DNA of 64,000 nt from Streptomyces sp. XY006. Lineage in GTDB: Bacteria > Actinomycetota > Actinomycetes > Streptomycetales > Streptomycetaceae. The stretch lies in assembly GCF_002237655.1 (NCBI RefSeq), contig NZ_NOKT01000023.1:1-64000 (forward strand). The letters run 5' to 3'. Of the stretch, positions 51,722-63,864 are shown in pieces. The notes under the pieces are model-generated. The model made no database searches. It had not been told where the DNA came from and saw only the letters and a list, made by a program, of their open reading frames with translations. Both the position numbers and the translations under genes were made by a program. Numbering within the stretch: position 1 is the first letter of the stretch; every line of letters starts with the position of its first letter.

Positions 51722-51808
51722 GCTTCGAGGTGACCTACGCGCAACGCAGCCCCAATCCGTACGCCGTGGTGGAACGCGGCGCCGTCGAGCTCCAGTTCTT
51801 CCCGATGA
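51722..51808 (+). pseudogene. inverted N-terminal fragment of the same VOC gene
   Basis: The plus strand here reads GFEVTY-type VOC sequence: FEVTYAQRSPNPYAVV, then ELQFFPM, which in related proteins directly precedes the KHYEPAASFSTC found on the other strand. The two pieces abut head to head at 51721/51722. The first 20-25 codons (the start) are absent: the fragment ends next to the ogt stop at 51812. This fits an internal inversion of about 87 bp plus loss of the 5' end. Confidence 0.7.
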
Positions 51809-51811
51809 GGG

Positions 51812-52294
51812 TCAGAAGAGGGCCGCTCCGCGCTCGAAGTCCAGCAGGCGCTGCTTGCGTTCCAGGCCGCCGCCGTAGCCGGTGAGGCTGCCGTTCGCGC
51901 CGATGACGCGGTGGCACGGGACGATGATGCCGACGGGGTTGCGGCCGTTGGCGAGGCCGACCGCGCGGGAGGCGGCGGGGCTGCCGAGGGCGTCGGCGAG
52001 CCGGCCGTAGGTGCGCGTCTCGCCGTAGGGGATGCGGCGCAGTTCCTCCCAGACCAGGCGCTGGAAGGGGGTGCCGGTCAGGCGCAGCGGGACGGTGAAC
52101 TCCCGCAGCTCGCCCGCGAAGTAGGCCTTCAGCTGCTCCTCCGCCTCCGCGAAGAGGGTGTCGTCGCGGGGGCCGAAGGACTCCTCCGGCGGGCGGTGGC
52201 GCTGGCCGGTCATGTAGAGGCCGCACAGGACGCCGTCGTCGGCGACGAGGGTGAGGGGGCCGTAGGGGCTGTCGGTCACGGTGTGCTGCTTCAT
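51812..52294 (-). CDS. ogt: methylated-DNA-[protein]-cysteine S-methyltransferase
   Basis: 160 residues: TPFQRLVWEELRRIPYGETR and the active Cys127 in IVPCHRVIG. Transfers alkyl groups from O6-alkylguanine to itself (suicide repair). It starts 9 nt after the Ada-AlkA gene, forming an alkylation-repair operon. Confidence 0.95.
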   Translation of the reverse strand: MKQHTVTDSPYGPLTLVADDGVLCGLYMTGQRHRPPEESFGPRDDTLFAEAEEQLKAYFAGELREFTVPLRLTGTPFQRLVWEELRRIPYGETRTYGRLADALGSPAASRAVGLANGRNPVGIIVPCHRVIGANGSLTGYGGGLERKQRLLDFERGAALF

Positions 52295-52303
52295 CGAACG
52301 TCC

Positions 52304-53785
52304 CTATACCGGAAGGAAGTTGATCGGGTGGCTGTCGGTCGCCCACAGGTACTGGACCGCGTAGGCCCGCCAGGGGCGCCAGGCCGCAGCGCGCGAGGTG
52401 AGCGCGGCGGGCGTGGACGGCAGGCCGAGGTCCCGGGCGGCGCGGCGGATGCCGAGGTCGGTGGGGAGGAAGGCGTCGGGGTCACCCAGGGCGCGCATGG
52501 CGATGACGTCGGCCGTCCAGGGGCCGAAGCCGGGCAGGCCGAGGAGCTGGGCGCGGGTGCGCGGCCAGTCGCTCTCCACGCCGAGGTGGAGGTCGCCGTC
52601 GGCGAGCATGCGGACCAGGGTCGTGAAGGTCGTGCGGCGGGTGCGGGGCATCGCCAGGGTCTCGGGGTCGAGCGCCGCGAGGGCCCCGGGGGCCGGGAAG
52701 AGGTGGGTGAGGCCGCCCTCGGGGTCGTCGACCGGTTCGCCGTGCGCGGCGACCAGGCGGGCCGCGTGGGTGCGGGCGGCGGCGGTGGAGACCTGCTGGC
52801 CGAGCACGGCCCGTACGGCGAACTCGGCCTCGTCCACCGTGCGCGGGACGCGCCGCCCGGGCGCCTTGCCGACCAGCGGTGCCAGGACCGGGTCCGTGCG
52901 CAGCCGGTCGTCGACGGCGACGGGGTCGGCGTCCAGGTCGAGCAGGCGCCGGCAGCGGCTGATGGCGACGGTCAGGTCGCGCAGGTCGCCGAGGGTGAGG
53001 CGGCAGGCGATGTGGTCGGGGCCCGGGGTGAGGGCGACGATGCCGTGGCCGTGGGGCAGGCGCAGGGTGCGCCGGTAGGAGCCGTCCCGCCACTCCTCCA
53101 CCCCGGGTACGGCCGTCGCGGCGAGGTGGCCGAAGAGGTTGTCGGGGTTGAGCGGGGCGCGGAACGGCAGCCGCAGGGAGAGCGCGCCGGGTGTGCTGGG
53201 GCCCTGCCGCTTCGGGGTGCGGGTGCGCAGTTCGCTCGGGGAGAGGGCGAAGACCTCCCGGACGGTGTCGTTGAAGGCGCGGATCGAGGCGAAGCCCGCG
53301 GCGAAGGCGATCTGCGCCATGGGCAGGGTCGTCGTCTCGATGAGCAGCCGGGCGGTCTGGGCTCGCTGGGCGCGGGCCAGGGCGAGGGGGCCGGCGCCAA
53401 GTTCGGCGAGGAGCTGGCGTTCGACCTGCCGGGTGCTGTAGCCGAGCCGGGCGGCGAGTCCGGGCACGCCCTCGCGGTCCACCACGCCGTCGGCGATCAG
53501 CCGCATGGCCCGGGCCACCAGGTCGGCGCGTTGGTTCCACTCCGGGGAGCCGGGGCTGGTGTCGGGCCGGCAGCGCTTGCAGGCCCGGAACCCGGCCTGC
53601 TGGCAGGACGCCGCGCTCGGGTGGAAGACCATGTTCTCCGGCTTGGGAGGCACCACCGGGCAGCTGGGACGGCAGTAGATGCCGGTCGTCAGGACGGCCG
53701 TGAAGAACCATCCGTCGAACCGCGCGTCCTTCGACTGCACGGCGCGCACGCAGTGCTCGGTGTCGGTGTGCATCCCCATCCGCAT
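52304..53785 (-). CDS. Ada-AlkA fusion: AdaA zinc domain, AraC HTH and 3-methyladenine DNA glycosylase
   Basis: 493 residues: Ada N-terminal zinc domain (Cys38, 42, 69 and 72 in YCRPSC and CKRC), AraC-type HTH (about 85-185, GYSTRQVERQLLAE, AFAAGFASIRAFNDTVREVF) and a C-terminal AlkA HhH-GPD glycosylase (LGQQVSTAAARTHAARLV, LPGFGPWTADVIAMRALGDP, catalytic Asp in LPTDLGIRR). It can sense methylation, activate transcription and excise alkylated bases in one chain. ATGs at 53779 and 53773 are alternative starts; GAGG is best spaced for 53779. Confidence 0.92.
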   Translation of the reverse strand: MRMGMHTDTEHCVRAVQSKDARFDGWFFTAVLTTGIYCRPSCPVVPPKPENMVFHPSAASCQQAGFRACKRCRPDTSPGSPEWNQRADLVARAMRLIADGVVDREGVPGLAARLGYSTRQVERQLLAELGAGPLALARAQRAQTARLLIETTTLPMAQIAFAAGFASIRAFNDTVREVFALSPSELRTRTPKRQGPSTPGALSLRLPFRAPLNPDNLFGHLAATAVPGVEEWRDGSYRRTLRLPHGHGIVALTPGPDHIACRLTLGDLRDLTVAISRCRRLLDLDADPVAVDDRLRTDPVLAPLVGKAPGRRVPRTVDEAEFAVRAVLGQQVSTAAARTHAARLVAAHGEPVDDPEGGLTHLFPAPGALAALDPETLAMPRTRRTTFTTLVRMLADGDLHLGVESDWPRTRAQLLGLPGFGPWTADVIAMRALGDPDAFLPTDLGIRRAARDLGLPSTPAALTSRAAAWRPWRAYAVQYLWATDSHPINFLPV

Positions 53786-53870
53786 GCCTCAAGCATCGGG
53801 CACGCGGCCAGGGCGGGTCTGGCGAGAATCCGACATGGACCTCGCGGCGGTGCCCCGCACACCGGGAGAG

Positions 53871-53910
53871 ATGAAGAATCATTCATGTGTTCGTGCCCGC
53901 CCGGTACGAT
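53871..53910 (+). promoter_or_regulatory. ArsR operator and leaderless promoter
   Basis: ATGAA (53871-53875) and TTCAT (53882-53886) form an inverted repeat of the kind bound by ArsR metal sensors. TACGAT (53905-53910) is a -10 box 6 nt before the ATG at 53917, and the operator covers the -35 position. Autoregulation is inferred. Confidence 0.5.
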
Positions 53911-53916
53911 GGCGCC

Positions 53917-54282
53917 ATGGGTCATGGAGCCGTCATCCCCGCGCAGGACGCCGCACAGCGCGTCCGCCTCGACGCGGACAACGTCGCGAAGGTCGCCACC
54001 ACGCTCCAGGCCCTGTCCACGCCCTCGCGGCTGCTGATCCTGGCGCGTCTGCGCGAGGGACCGCTGCCGGCCACGGAGCTGGCGGCGGAGGTGGGCATGG
54101 AGCAGTCTGCCTGCTCGCACCAGCTGCGGCTGCTGCGCAACCTGGGCCTGGTGGTGGGCGAGCGCAGGGGCCGTTCGGTGGTCTACGCGCTGCACGACCA
54201 CCATGTCGCCGAGCTGCTCGACCAGGCCGTCTACCACGTCGAGCACCTGCGTCTCGGGATCAGCGACGCCGCCGACGACTGA
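53917..54282 (+). CDS. ArsR family winged-helix regulator
   Basis: 121 residues with the ArsR fold: ALSTPSRLLILARLREGPLP, recognition helix region MEQSACSHQLRLLRNLGLV, wing ERRGRSVVYALHD, and a C-terminal DHHVAELLDQAVYHVEHL with His residues placed as in alpha5-type metal sites (CzrA/NmtR like). It probably senses a divalent metal such as zinc, nickel or cobalt. No efflux gene is next to it. Confidence 0.88.
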   Translation: MGHGAVIPAQDAAQRVRLDADNVAKVATTLQALSTPSRLLILARLREGPLPATELAAEVGMEQSACSHQLRLLRNLGLVVGERRGRSVVYALHDHHVAELLDQAVYHVEHLRLGISDAADD

Positions 54283-54309
54283 GGCGGCGCCGCTGTCTGC
54301 CCGTCCGCC

Positions 54310-58401
<4,092 letters not shown>

Positions 58402-58596
58402 CTAGGACTCGAACACAACCGAAGCAATGACCGCGTCGGACTTTGTGCGGTCCTGATGGTTCGCCTCGGGAGGGGCCTGACCCCGGCGGTTCGGCGGCGG
58501 GGATCCACGCGCCCTGCGGAACCGGCCCCAGCGGGCTGTTCCCGACCCGGTGGCCGGATCCCGGCGTCGGCACCAGCCGCTCAGGACGCCGCTCCC

Positions 58597-58621
58597 CCGC
58601 TGCGCGCAACGGCGGTTTTTT
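58597..58621 (+). terminator. hairpin followed by six T (possible attenuator or sRNA end)
   Basis: CCGCTG (58597-58602) pairs with CGGCGG (58610-58615, one G-T pair) and is followed by TTTTTT, a rare run in this GC-rich DNA. No plus-strand gene lies upstream within 4 kb, so it may end a small RNA or a leader transcript. Confidence 0.45.
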
Positions 58622-58628
58622 GTCATTT

Positions 58629-58649
58629 CGGCGCGACAGTGTCGCTCCG
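58629..58649 (+). promoter_or_regulatory. 21-bp palindrome before the SpoIIE-type gene
   Basis: GCGACA (58633-58638) and TGTCGC (58640-58645) are perfect arms around one base; outer CGG (58629-58631) and CCG (58647-58649) extend the symmetry. It ends 7 bp before the TACTGT hexamer at 58657, an operator-like position. Confidence 0.55.
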
Positions 58650-58729
58650 GCGACCGTACTGTGACCTCATCGGACGGCCTGAAACGGATCTCGGCGGTAC
58701 CTCTTGCCGCGCCGGAAGGAGCGGCTCGC

Positions 58730-60775
58730 ATGAGTGGCTATGCGACCTCGGAGCCCGACGCCGTCGCGGGCACGCCCGGCGGGCTGCTGGACCTGCTGAA
58801 GGTCGCGGCCGTCGTCCTGGACGCGTCCGGGCACATCGCGCTGTGGAGCCCGGAGATCGAGCAGCTGCTCGGCTGGACCGCCGAGGAGGCCCTGCGCCAG
58901 CGCGCCGACACCCTGCTCGTGGCGCCCGCGGACCGGGCCCGGGGCAGGGAGCTGTTCGCCCAGGTCAGCGCGGGCGGGCGGTGGGCCGGTGTGTTCCCGC
59001 TGCGCCACCGCGACGGCACGGCACGCGCCGTGGAGTTCCGCACGATGCGGCTGCTCGACCCCGAGGGACAGCCCCATCTGCTGGGGCTCGCCGCGGACGC
59101 GACGACGGTACGGAAGGTGGAGCGGGACCTCGCCCTCTCGCACAGCCTCGTCAACCAGACCCCGCTCGGCATCGCCGTCTTCGACAACGACCTGCGCTGG
59201 GTGGGGGTCAACCCCGCGCTGGAGCAGATCAACGGCGTCCCCGAGGAGGCCCTGCTGGGGCGCCGGGTCGGAGAGGTGCTGCCCGGCCTGGACGTGGAGG
59301 CCATCGAGGCCCGGATGCGGCACGTGCTGCGCACCGGGCGCCCGCTCCTGGACCAGCAGACCGTCGGCCGGACGGCCGGGGACGCGGAGGACCGGGCGTA
59401 CTCGGAGTCGTACCACCGCATCGAGGACATCGACGGGCGGGTGCTGGGCCTCGCCATGGCCGTGCTGGACGTCACCGAGCGGCAGCAGGCGGCGGCGGAG
59501 GTCGCGCAGGCGCGCCAGCACCTGTCGGTGATCGCCGACGCGGGCGTGCGCATCGGCACGACCCTGGACCTGCGGCAGACCGCGCGGGAGCTGGCCGACG
59601 TGGTGGTGCCGCAGCTCGCGGACCTGGCCGCCGTGGACGTGCTGGAGTCCGTCGTCGCGCACGGCACCATCGTGCCCGTGACGGGCGGCGCTCCGGCCGA
59701 GTTCCGGGCGCTGGCCGTCGCGGCCGGCTACCCCACCGACGCCATCCACGCCGCCGACCCGGTGGGCGAGGTCGCCACCTACGGCTCCTCGCGCGTCATC
59801 ACCCGGTGCGTGCGCAGTGCCCGCCCGGTCCTGGTCGAGCACGTGGACTCCAGGATGCTGCGGCGCCTGGCCCGGGACGCGCGGGCCGCCCAGGCCCTGC
59901 ACGAGGCCGGTGCGCACTCCTACCTGGCGCTGCCGCTGCTGGCCCGGGGCAAGGTGCTCGGCACGCTGTCGCTGTACCGCACCGTCAACGAGCGCCCCTT
60001 CGACGCACGGGACCAGCTGCTCGCCTCCGAACTGGCCGCGCGCGCCGCGATCTGCATCGACAACGCCCGCCTCTACGGACGGGAACGCGGCACCGCGCTG
60101 ACCCTCCAGCGCAGTCTGCTCCCGGCCCCGCCCGCCGAGCAGGAAGGGCTCGACATCGCGGCCCGTTACCGCCCGGCGCTCAGCGAGGTCGGCGGCGACT
60201 GGTACGACGTGCTGCGGCTGGGGCCGGGCCGTATCGGGCTGGTCGTCGGGGACGTGATGGGCAAGGGCGTCCAGGCCGCGGCGATCATGGGGCAGCTGAG
60301 CACGGCGACCCGGGCGCTCGCCCGGCTCGACCTGCCGCCCGCCGAGCTGCTGCGGCACCTCGACGACATCGCGGGCTCGCTGGGCGACGCCATCGCCACG
60401 TGTGTGTACGCCGTGTGCGACCTGGGGCGCGGTGTCTGCGAGCTGTCCAGCGCCGGTCACCTGCCGCCCGTGCTCGCCGGGGCGGACGGCGGGGCGCGCC
60501 TCGTCGAGGTGCCCGGCGGTGTGCCGCTCGGGGTGGGCGGCGTGGAGTTCGGCACGGTGGAGGTGGAACTCGCCCCGGGGGCGCTGCTCGCGCTGTACAC
60601 CGACGGGCTGGTGGAGACCCGCGGGGAGCCGATCGACACGGGCCTCGACACCCTGACCCGCCTCCTGTCGAAGGCGGCCCCGGACCTCCAGCGCACCGGC
60701 GACCACCTGCTCGGCGCGCTGCGCCCGGAGCCGGACGACGACGTGGCCCTGCTCCTGGTCCGCCGGCACGTCTGA
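58730..60775 (+). CDS. PAS-PAS-GAF-SpoIIE (PP2C) phosphatase
   Basis: 681 residues: PAS 1 (about 20-125, VAAVVLDASGHIALWSPEIE), PAS 2 (about 140-255, TPLGIAVFDNDLRWVGVNPA), GAF (about 275-440) and an RsbU/SpoIIE phosphatase (about 460-680: LSEVGGDWYDVLRLGPGRIG, VVGDVMGKGVQAAAIM, LYTDGLVETR). Unlike the gene at 24630-27089 there is no C-terminal ATPase domain. Likely dephosphorylates an anti-anti-sigma factor in response to a bound signal. ATG behind GGAAGGAG. Confidence 0.9.
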   Translation: MSGYATSEPDAVAGTPGGLLDLLKVAAVVLDASGHIALWSPEIEQLLGWTAEEALRQRADTLLVAPADRARGRELFAQVSAGGRWAGVFPLRHRDGTARAVEFRTMRLLDPEGQPHLLGLAADATTVRKVERDLALSHSLVNQTPLGIAVFDNDLRWVGVNPALEQINGVPEEALLGRRVGEVLPGLDVEAIEARMRHVLRTGRPLLDQQTVGRTAGDAEDRAYSESYHRIEDIDGRVLGLAMAVLDVTERQQAAAEVAQARQHLSVIADAGVRIGTTLDLRQTARELADVVVPQLADLAAVDVLESVVAHGTIVPVTGGAPAEFRALAVAAGYPTDAIHAADPVGEVATYGSSRVITRCVRSARPVLVEHVDSRMLRRLARDARAAQALHEAGAHSYLALPLLARGKVLGTLSLYRTVNERPFDARDQLLASELAARAAICIDNARLYGRERGTALTLQRSLLPAPPAEQEGLDIAARYRPALSEVGGDWYDVLRLGPGRIGLVVGDVMGKGVQAAAIMGQLSTATRALARLDLPPAELLRHLDDIAGSLGDAIATCVYAVCDLGRGVCELSSAGHLPPVLAGADGGARLVEVPGGVPLGVGGVEFGTVEVELAPGALLALYTDGLVETRGEPIDTGLDTLTRLLSKAAPDLQRTGDHLLGALRPEPDDDVALLLVRRHV

Positions 60776-60784
60776 GAAGACCGC

Positions 60785-60814
60785 CACCGGCACCGGCACC
60801 GGCACCGGCACCCC
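60785..60814. repeat. CACCGG hexamer repeat
   Basis: Four perfect CACCGG units (60785-60808) and a degenerate fifth lie between two convergent genes. Simple-sequence DNA with no evident function. Confidence 0.7.
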
Positions 60815-60845
60815 AGCGCGAGCCACCCCGCCGGGGCAGCCGCCG

Positions 60846-62177
60846 TCAGTGCGGGTTTCGGTGTGGGGCGGTGGTGCCGAAGGCGATGCGTGCTACCTGG
60901 GGCCAGTCCGCCACCGGTCTGTGCACCGGGACTCCGGGGCGGCGGCGTGGTACCCGTACGCGCAGGGCGCCGGGTTCGACGCGGACCACCACGGGAACCG
61001 GCAGCACCACGTGTTCGCCGTCGATGCCCACCGGGACGGTGTCCGTGTCCGCCTCGACCACCACCTCGCGCGCCGTGAGACGCAGCAGGCCCGGGGCGCG
61101 GGGGCCGCGCGCCATCCCCGCCGCCTGCGCGGCGTTCTCCACGCGCACGCCCAGGACGCCGAGCCGGCCGGAGTCCAGTCGCTCCCTGCGGCCCGGGTGG
61201 GGCGAGTCGACGGCGCGGCGGTAGGGGTTGTTGCTGACGAGCAGCGCCTGGAGGCCCTCGGCGCGGGCGTCGTCGGCCCGCATCCGCAGCCTCGGCGCGT
61301 CCGGGCCGGTCAGCAGGCCGGGCAGGGTGCGCAGGGCCGTGTGCACCTTGTCGTCGCGGTAGGCGGGGGACGCGACGACGGACGCGTACGTGCCGAACGA
61401 GGCGTTGTTGACGAAGACCCGTCCGGCCGCGAAGCCGAGGTCCACGTCCAGTTCGACACCGTCGGCCAGGGCGTCCAGCGCCGCGGCCGGATCCTCGCGG
61501 TCGAGTCCGAGGTCGAGGGCGAAGTGGTTGCGGGTGCCGGCCGGGATCACCAGGAAGGGCAGGCGGTGCCGGGCCGCGACCTCCGCCACCAGGGCCTGCG
61601 TGCCGTCACCGCCGGCCACGCCCAGCAGGTCCGCGCCGTCGGACACCGCCTGCCGGGCCAGTGCGGACACGTCCTGGTGCCCGGAGCCGAGCAGCACGAC
61701 CCGGGCGCCCGCGGCCCGGGCCCTGTCCTCCAGGTGGAAGCGCCCCACCTTGCCACCGCCGGAGCGGGGGTTCATGAGGATCCAGGGATGGCGGGCCGCC
61801 GCGGCGCCGTGCTCCGCCGCGACCGGGTCGGCACCGGGCGTGAGGGCGATCCTGGCGGCGGCGACGGCGGCGCCCCACAGCGCGAGGGAGGCCAGCGCCG
61901 GGCCCAGCATCCCGGCGGTGGCGTACAGCGCCAGGACGGCGGCCGGCGCCGCCACGGCCAGCAGGAGCCCGGCGGCCCGGGCGGGGCCGGTGCGGGCCAG
62001 CGCCCACCACACGCCGGCGGCGGCGAGCGCCAGCCCGGCCAGGCCGAGCAGGAGCCACAGCACGCTGCGCAGTCCGGCCGCGGCCAGGGCGACGGCCGCG
62101 CTCGCCAGGAGGGCGAGCACGGCCAGCCGGGCCCAACCCGCCGCGCCCGGACGGAAGGGGCCCACGGTGTGCCTCAC
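60846..62177 (-). CDS. membrane diacylglycerol kinase-family protein
   Basis: 443 residues: about four to five N-terminal membrane helices (ARLAVLALLASAAVALAAAG, VLWLLLGLAGLALAAAGVWW, LLLAVAAPAAVLALYATAGM) and a C-terminal LCB5/DAGK catalytic domain with NPRSGGGKV, GVAGGDGTQALVAEVAARHR and IPAGTRNHFALDLGLDREDP. It phosphorylates a lipid or sphingoid-like alcohol by family. The GTG overlaps the stop of the upstream membrane protein by 4 bp. Confidence 0.9.
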   Translation of the reverse strand: MRHTVGPFRPGAAGWARLAVLALLASAAVALAAAGLRSVLWLLLGLAGLALAAAGVWWALARTGPARAAGLLLAVAAPAAVLALYATAGMLGPALASLALWGAAVAAARIALTPGADPVAAEHGAAAARHPWILMNPRSGGGKVGRFHLEDRARAAGARVVLLGSGHQDVSALARQAVSDGADLLGVAGGDGTQALVAEVAARHRLPFLVIPAGTRNHFALDLGLDREDPAAALDALADGVELDVDLGFAAGRVFVNNASFGTYASVVASPAYRDDKVHTALRTLPGLLTGPDAPRLRMRADDARAEGLQALLVSNNPYRRAVDSPHPGRRERLDSGRLGVLGVRVENAAQAAGMARGPRAPGLLRLTAREVVVEADTDTVPVGIDGEHVVLPVPVVVRVEPGALRVRVPRRRPGVPVHRPVADWPQVARIAFGTTAPHRNPH

Positions 62178-62623
62178 GGATTGCCCGGCGGCCGTTCGAA
62201 GGGCTCCCAGGCATCGTCCTTGCGCACGGTGCACAGGGCCCAGATGATGATCGCCGACATCGCGATCATCACGACCGACCAGACCGGGTAGTACGGCAGG
62301 GACAGGAAGTTGGCGATGATCACGAGCCCGGCGATGCCCACGCCGGCGACGCGCGCCCACGTCGACGCCTGGAACAGCCCGGCACTGACGATCACGGCGG
62401 CCACGCCCAGGAACAGGTGGACCCAGCCCCAGCCGCTGAGGTCGAACTCGAAGACGTAGTTGCGGGTGTTGACGAAGACGTCGTCCTCGGCGATCGCCGC
62501 GATGCCGCGCAGGATGTCCATGATCCCGGCGATCATCAGCATCACGGCGCCGAAAGCCGTCAGGCCGACGGCCCATTCGCGTTTGGCTCTCGACGGCGTG
62601 TGCGTGGGGTGTGTGGCGGTCAT
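62174..62623 (-). CDS. four-helix membrane protein (DUF7144-like)
   Basis: 149 residues with four hydrophobic helices (VGLTAFGAVMLMIAGIMDIL, WGWVHLFLGVAAVIVSAGLF, VAGVGIAGLVIIANFLSLPY, VVMIAMSAIIIWALCTV) and the GIMDILRGIAAIAEDD motif common in actinobacterial DUF7144 membrane proteins. Function unknown. Coupled to the lipid kinase by a GTGA overlap. Confidence 0.8.
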   Translation of the reverse strand: MTATHPTHTPSRAKREWAVGLTAFGAVMLMIAGIMDILRGIAAIAEDDVFVNTRNYVFEFDLSGWGWVHLFLGVAAVIVSAGLFQASTWARVAGVGIAGLVIIANFLSLPYYPVWSVVMIAMSAIIIWALCTVRKDDAWEPFERPPGNP

Positions 62624-62657
62624 CCTGCTGCCTCGTTTCTTGCTGCGTCCGGCGCCT

Positions 62658-63119
62658 TCAGCGACCGGAGGGGGAGGTGGCGGAGGCCGGGGAGTCCGAG
62701 GCGGTGGAGCCGCTCAGCACCAGGTCCTTCGCCTTGCGGAACTCCTCGTCCGTGATGTCACCGCGGGCACGGATCTCGGACAGGCGGGAGAGTTCGTCGA
62801 CGCTGCTCGACCCGCCGCGGGCGGTCTGCCGTACGTAGTCGTCGAAGGCCTGCTGCTGCCGGCGCGCCTGGGACGCTTCCCGGCGGCCCATGTCCTTGCC
62901 CCGCGCGACGACGTAGACGAAGACGCCGACGAACGGCAGGACGATGCAGAAGACCAGCCAGCCGGCCTTGCCCCAGCCGCTCATCGTGTCGTCCCGGAAG
63001 ATGTCGAAGACGATCCGGAAGAGCAGGACGAACCACATGATCCACAGGAAGAAGACCAGCATCGTCCAGAAGGCGCTCAGCAGCGGATAGTCGTACGCCA
63101 GGTAGGTCTGCGCGGTCAT
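62658..63119 (-). CDS. SHOCT-domain membrane protein
   Basis: 153 residues: two membrane helices (AFWTMLVFFLWIMWFVLLFR and AGWLVFCIVLPFVGVFVYVV, PLDc_N-like) followed by a cytoplasmic linker and a C-terminal SHOCT motif (SRLSEIRARGDITDEEFRKA, about residues 112-131). SHOCT domains occur in oligomerising membrane or stress proteins. ATG 63119 lies behind GGAGGAG. Confidence 0.85.
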   Translation of the reverse strand: MTAQTYLAYDYPLLSAFWTMLVFFLWIMWFVLLFRIVFDIFRDDTMSGWGKAGWLVFCIVLPFVGVFVYVVARGKDMGRREASQARRQQQAFDDYVRQTARGGSSSVDELSRLSEIRARGDITDEEFRKAKDLVLSGSTASDSPASATSPSGR

Positions 63120-63198
63120 GTCACTCCTCCGTCCCGGGCGCACGCCCGGCAGCAGCTCCGTGCCCCTTCAGGCTGGCCGGTGCCACGGGGGCCCCGCC

Positions 63199-63864
63199 TC
63201 ACCCGGGGCGGGTGAACATGTCAGCGGCGGCGCCCCGGCGCAGCGCGGCCCGCCAGGCCAGCGCCAGCCCCGCTTCGGCCAGGCCGAGGAGAACCAGCCA
63301 CAGACCGAGCAGCCGGGTCAGCGCCCGGGCGGACTCGGCGGGCAGGGCCAGTACGACGACACCCGCGACGACGGCCAGGACGGCGGCGCCGAGCAGGAAG
63401 CCGCGGTGCGGCAGGTCCCGGGCGGCCAGGGCGGTGTAGAGGGTGAGCAGGCCGGACACCAGCCAGACCAGGCCGACGATCAGGGACAGCGCGGTGATGG
63501 TCTGCAGGGGGTTGCGCAGGCACAGCACCCCGGCCAGGACGTACAGCACGGCCAGCAGGAGGCCGGGCAGGCGGTGGCCCGGTTCCGGCCGGGCGAACGT
63601 CTCGACGAACCGGAACGCCCCGGCGGCCAGCAGGTACAGGCCGATCAGGACCGCCACGACGTGCAGGGTCGCCTCCGGCCAGACCAGGAGCAGGATGCCC
63701 GGCACGAGGGTCGCGACCGCCGAGGCGAGGATCCAGGTCCAGGAGCGGCCGACCGCGGCCAGCAGGTCCGCGGGGTCCGCCGCGCGAGCGGGCCCGGGGC
63801 CGTCGGGCCCGGGCCCGCCGCCGTACTCTTCCGCGTCCGGACCGCGGCCTGGCGACGTGGTCAT
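63199..63864 (-). CDS. HdeD/DUF308 family membrane protein
   Basis: 221 residues: a Gly/Pro-rich N-terminus, then six membrane helices in three pairs (WILASAVATLVPGILLLVWP, AVLIGLYLLAAGAFRFVETF, LLLAVLYVLAGVLCLRNPLQ and onward). This is the HdeD pattern, linked in E. coli to acid resistance; its role here is unknown. ATG 63864 lies behind AAGGAGGAG. Confidence 0.85.
   Translation of the reverse strand: MTTSPGRGPDAEEYGGGPGPDGPGPARAADPADLLAAVGRSWTWILASAVATLVPGILLLVWPEATLHVVAVLIGLYLLAAGAFRFVETFARPEPGHRLPGLLLAVLYVLAGVLCLRNPLQTITALSLIVGLVWLVSGLLTLYTALAARDLPHRGFLLGAAVLAVVAGVVVLALPAESARALTRLLGLWLVLLGLAEAGLALAWRAALRRGAAADMFTRPG

Noticed and set aside
60776-60845. Hexamer repeats as a replication or recombination signal
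   Set aside because: Only four short units between convergent genes; simple-sequence drift is enough to explain them.
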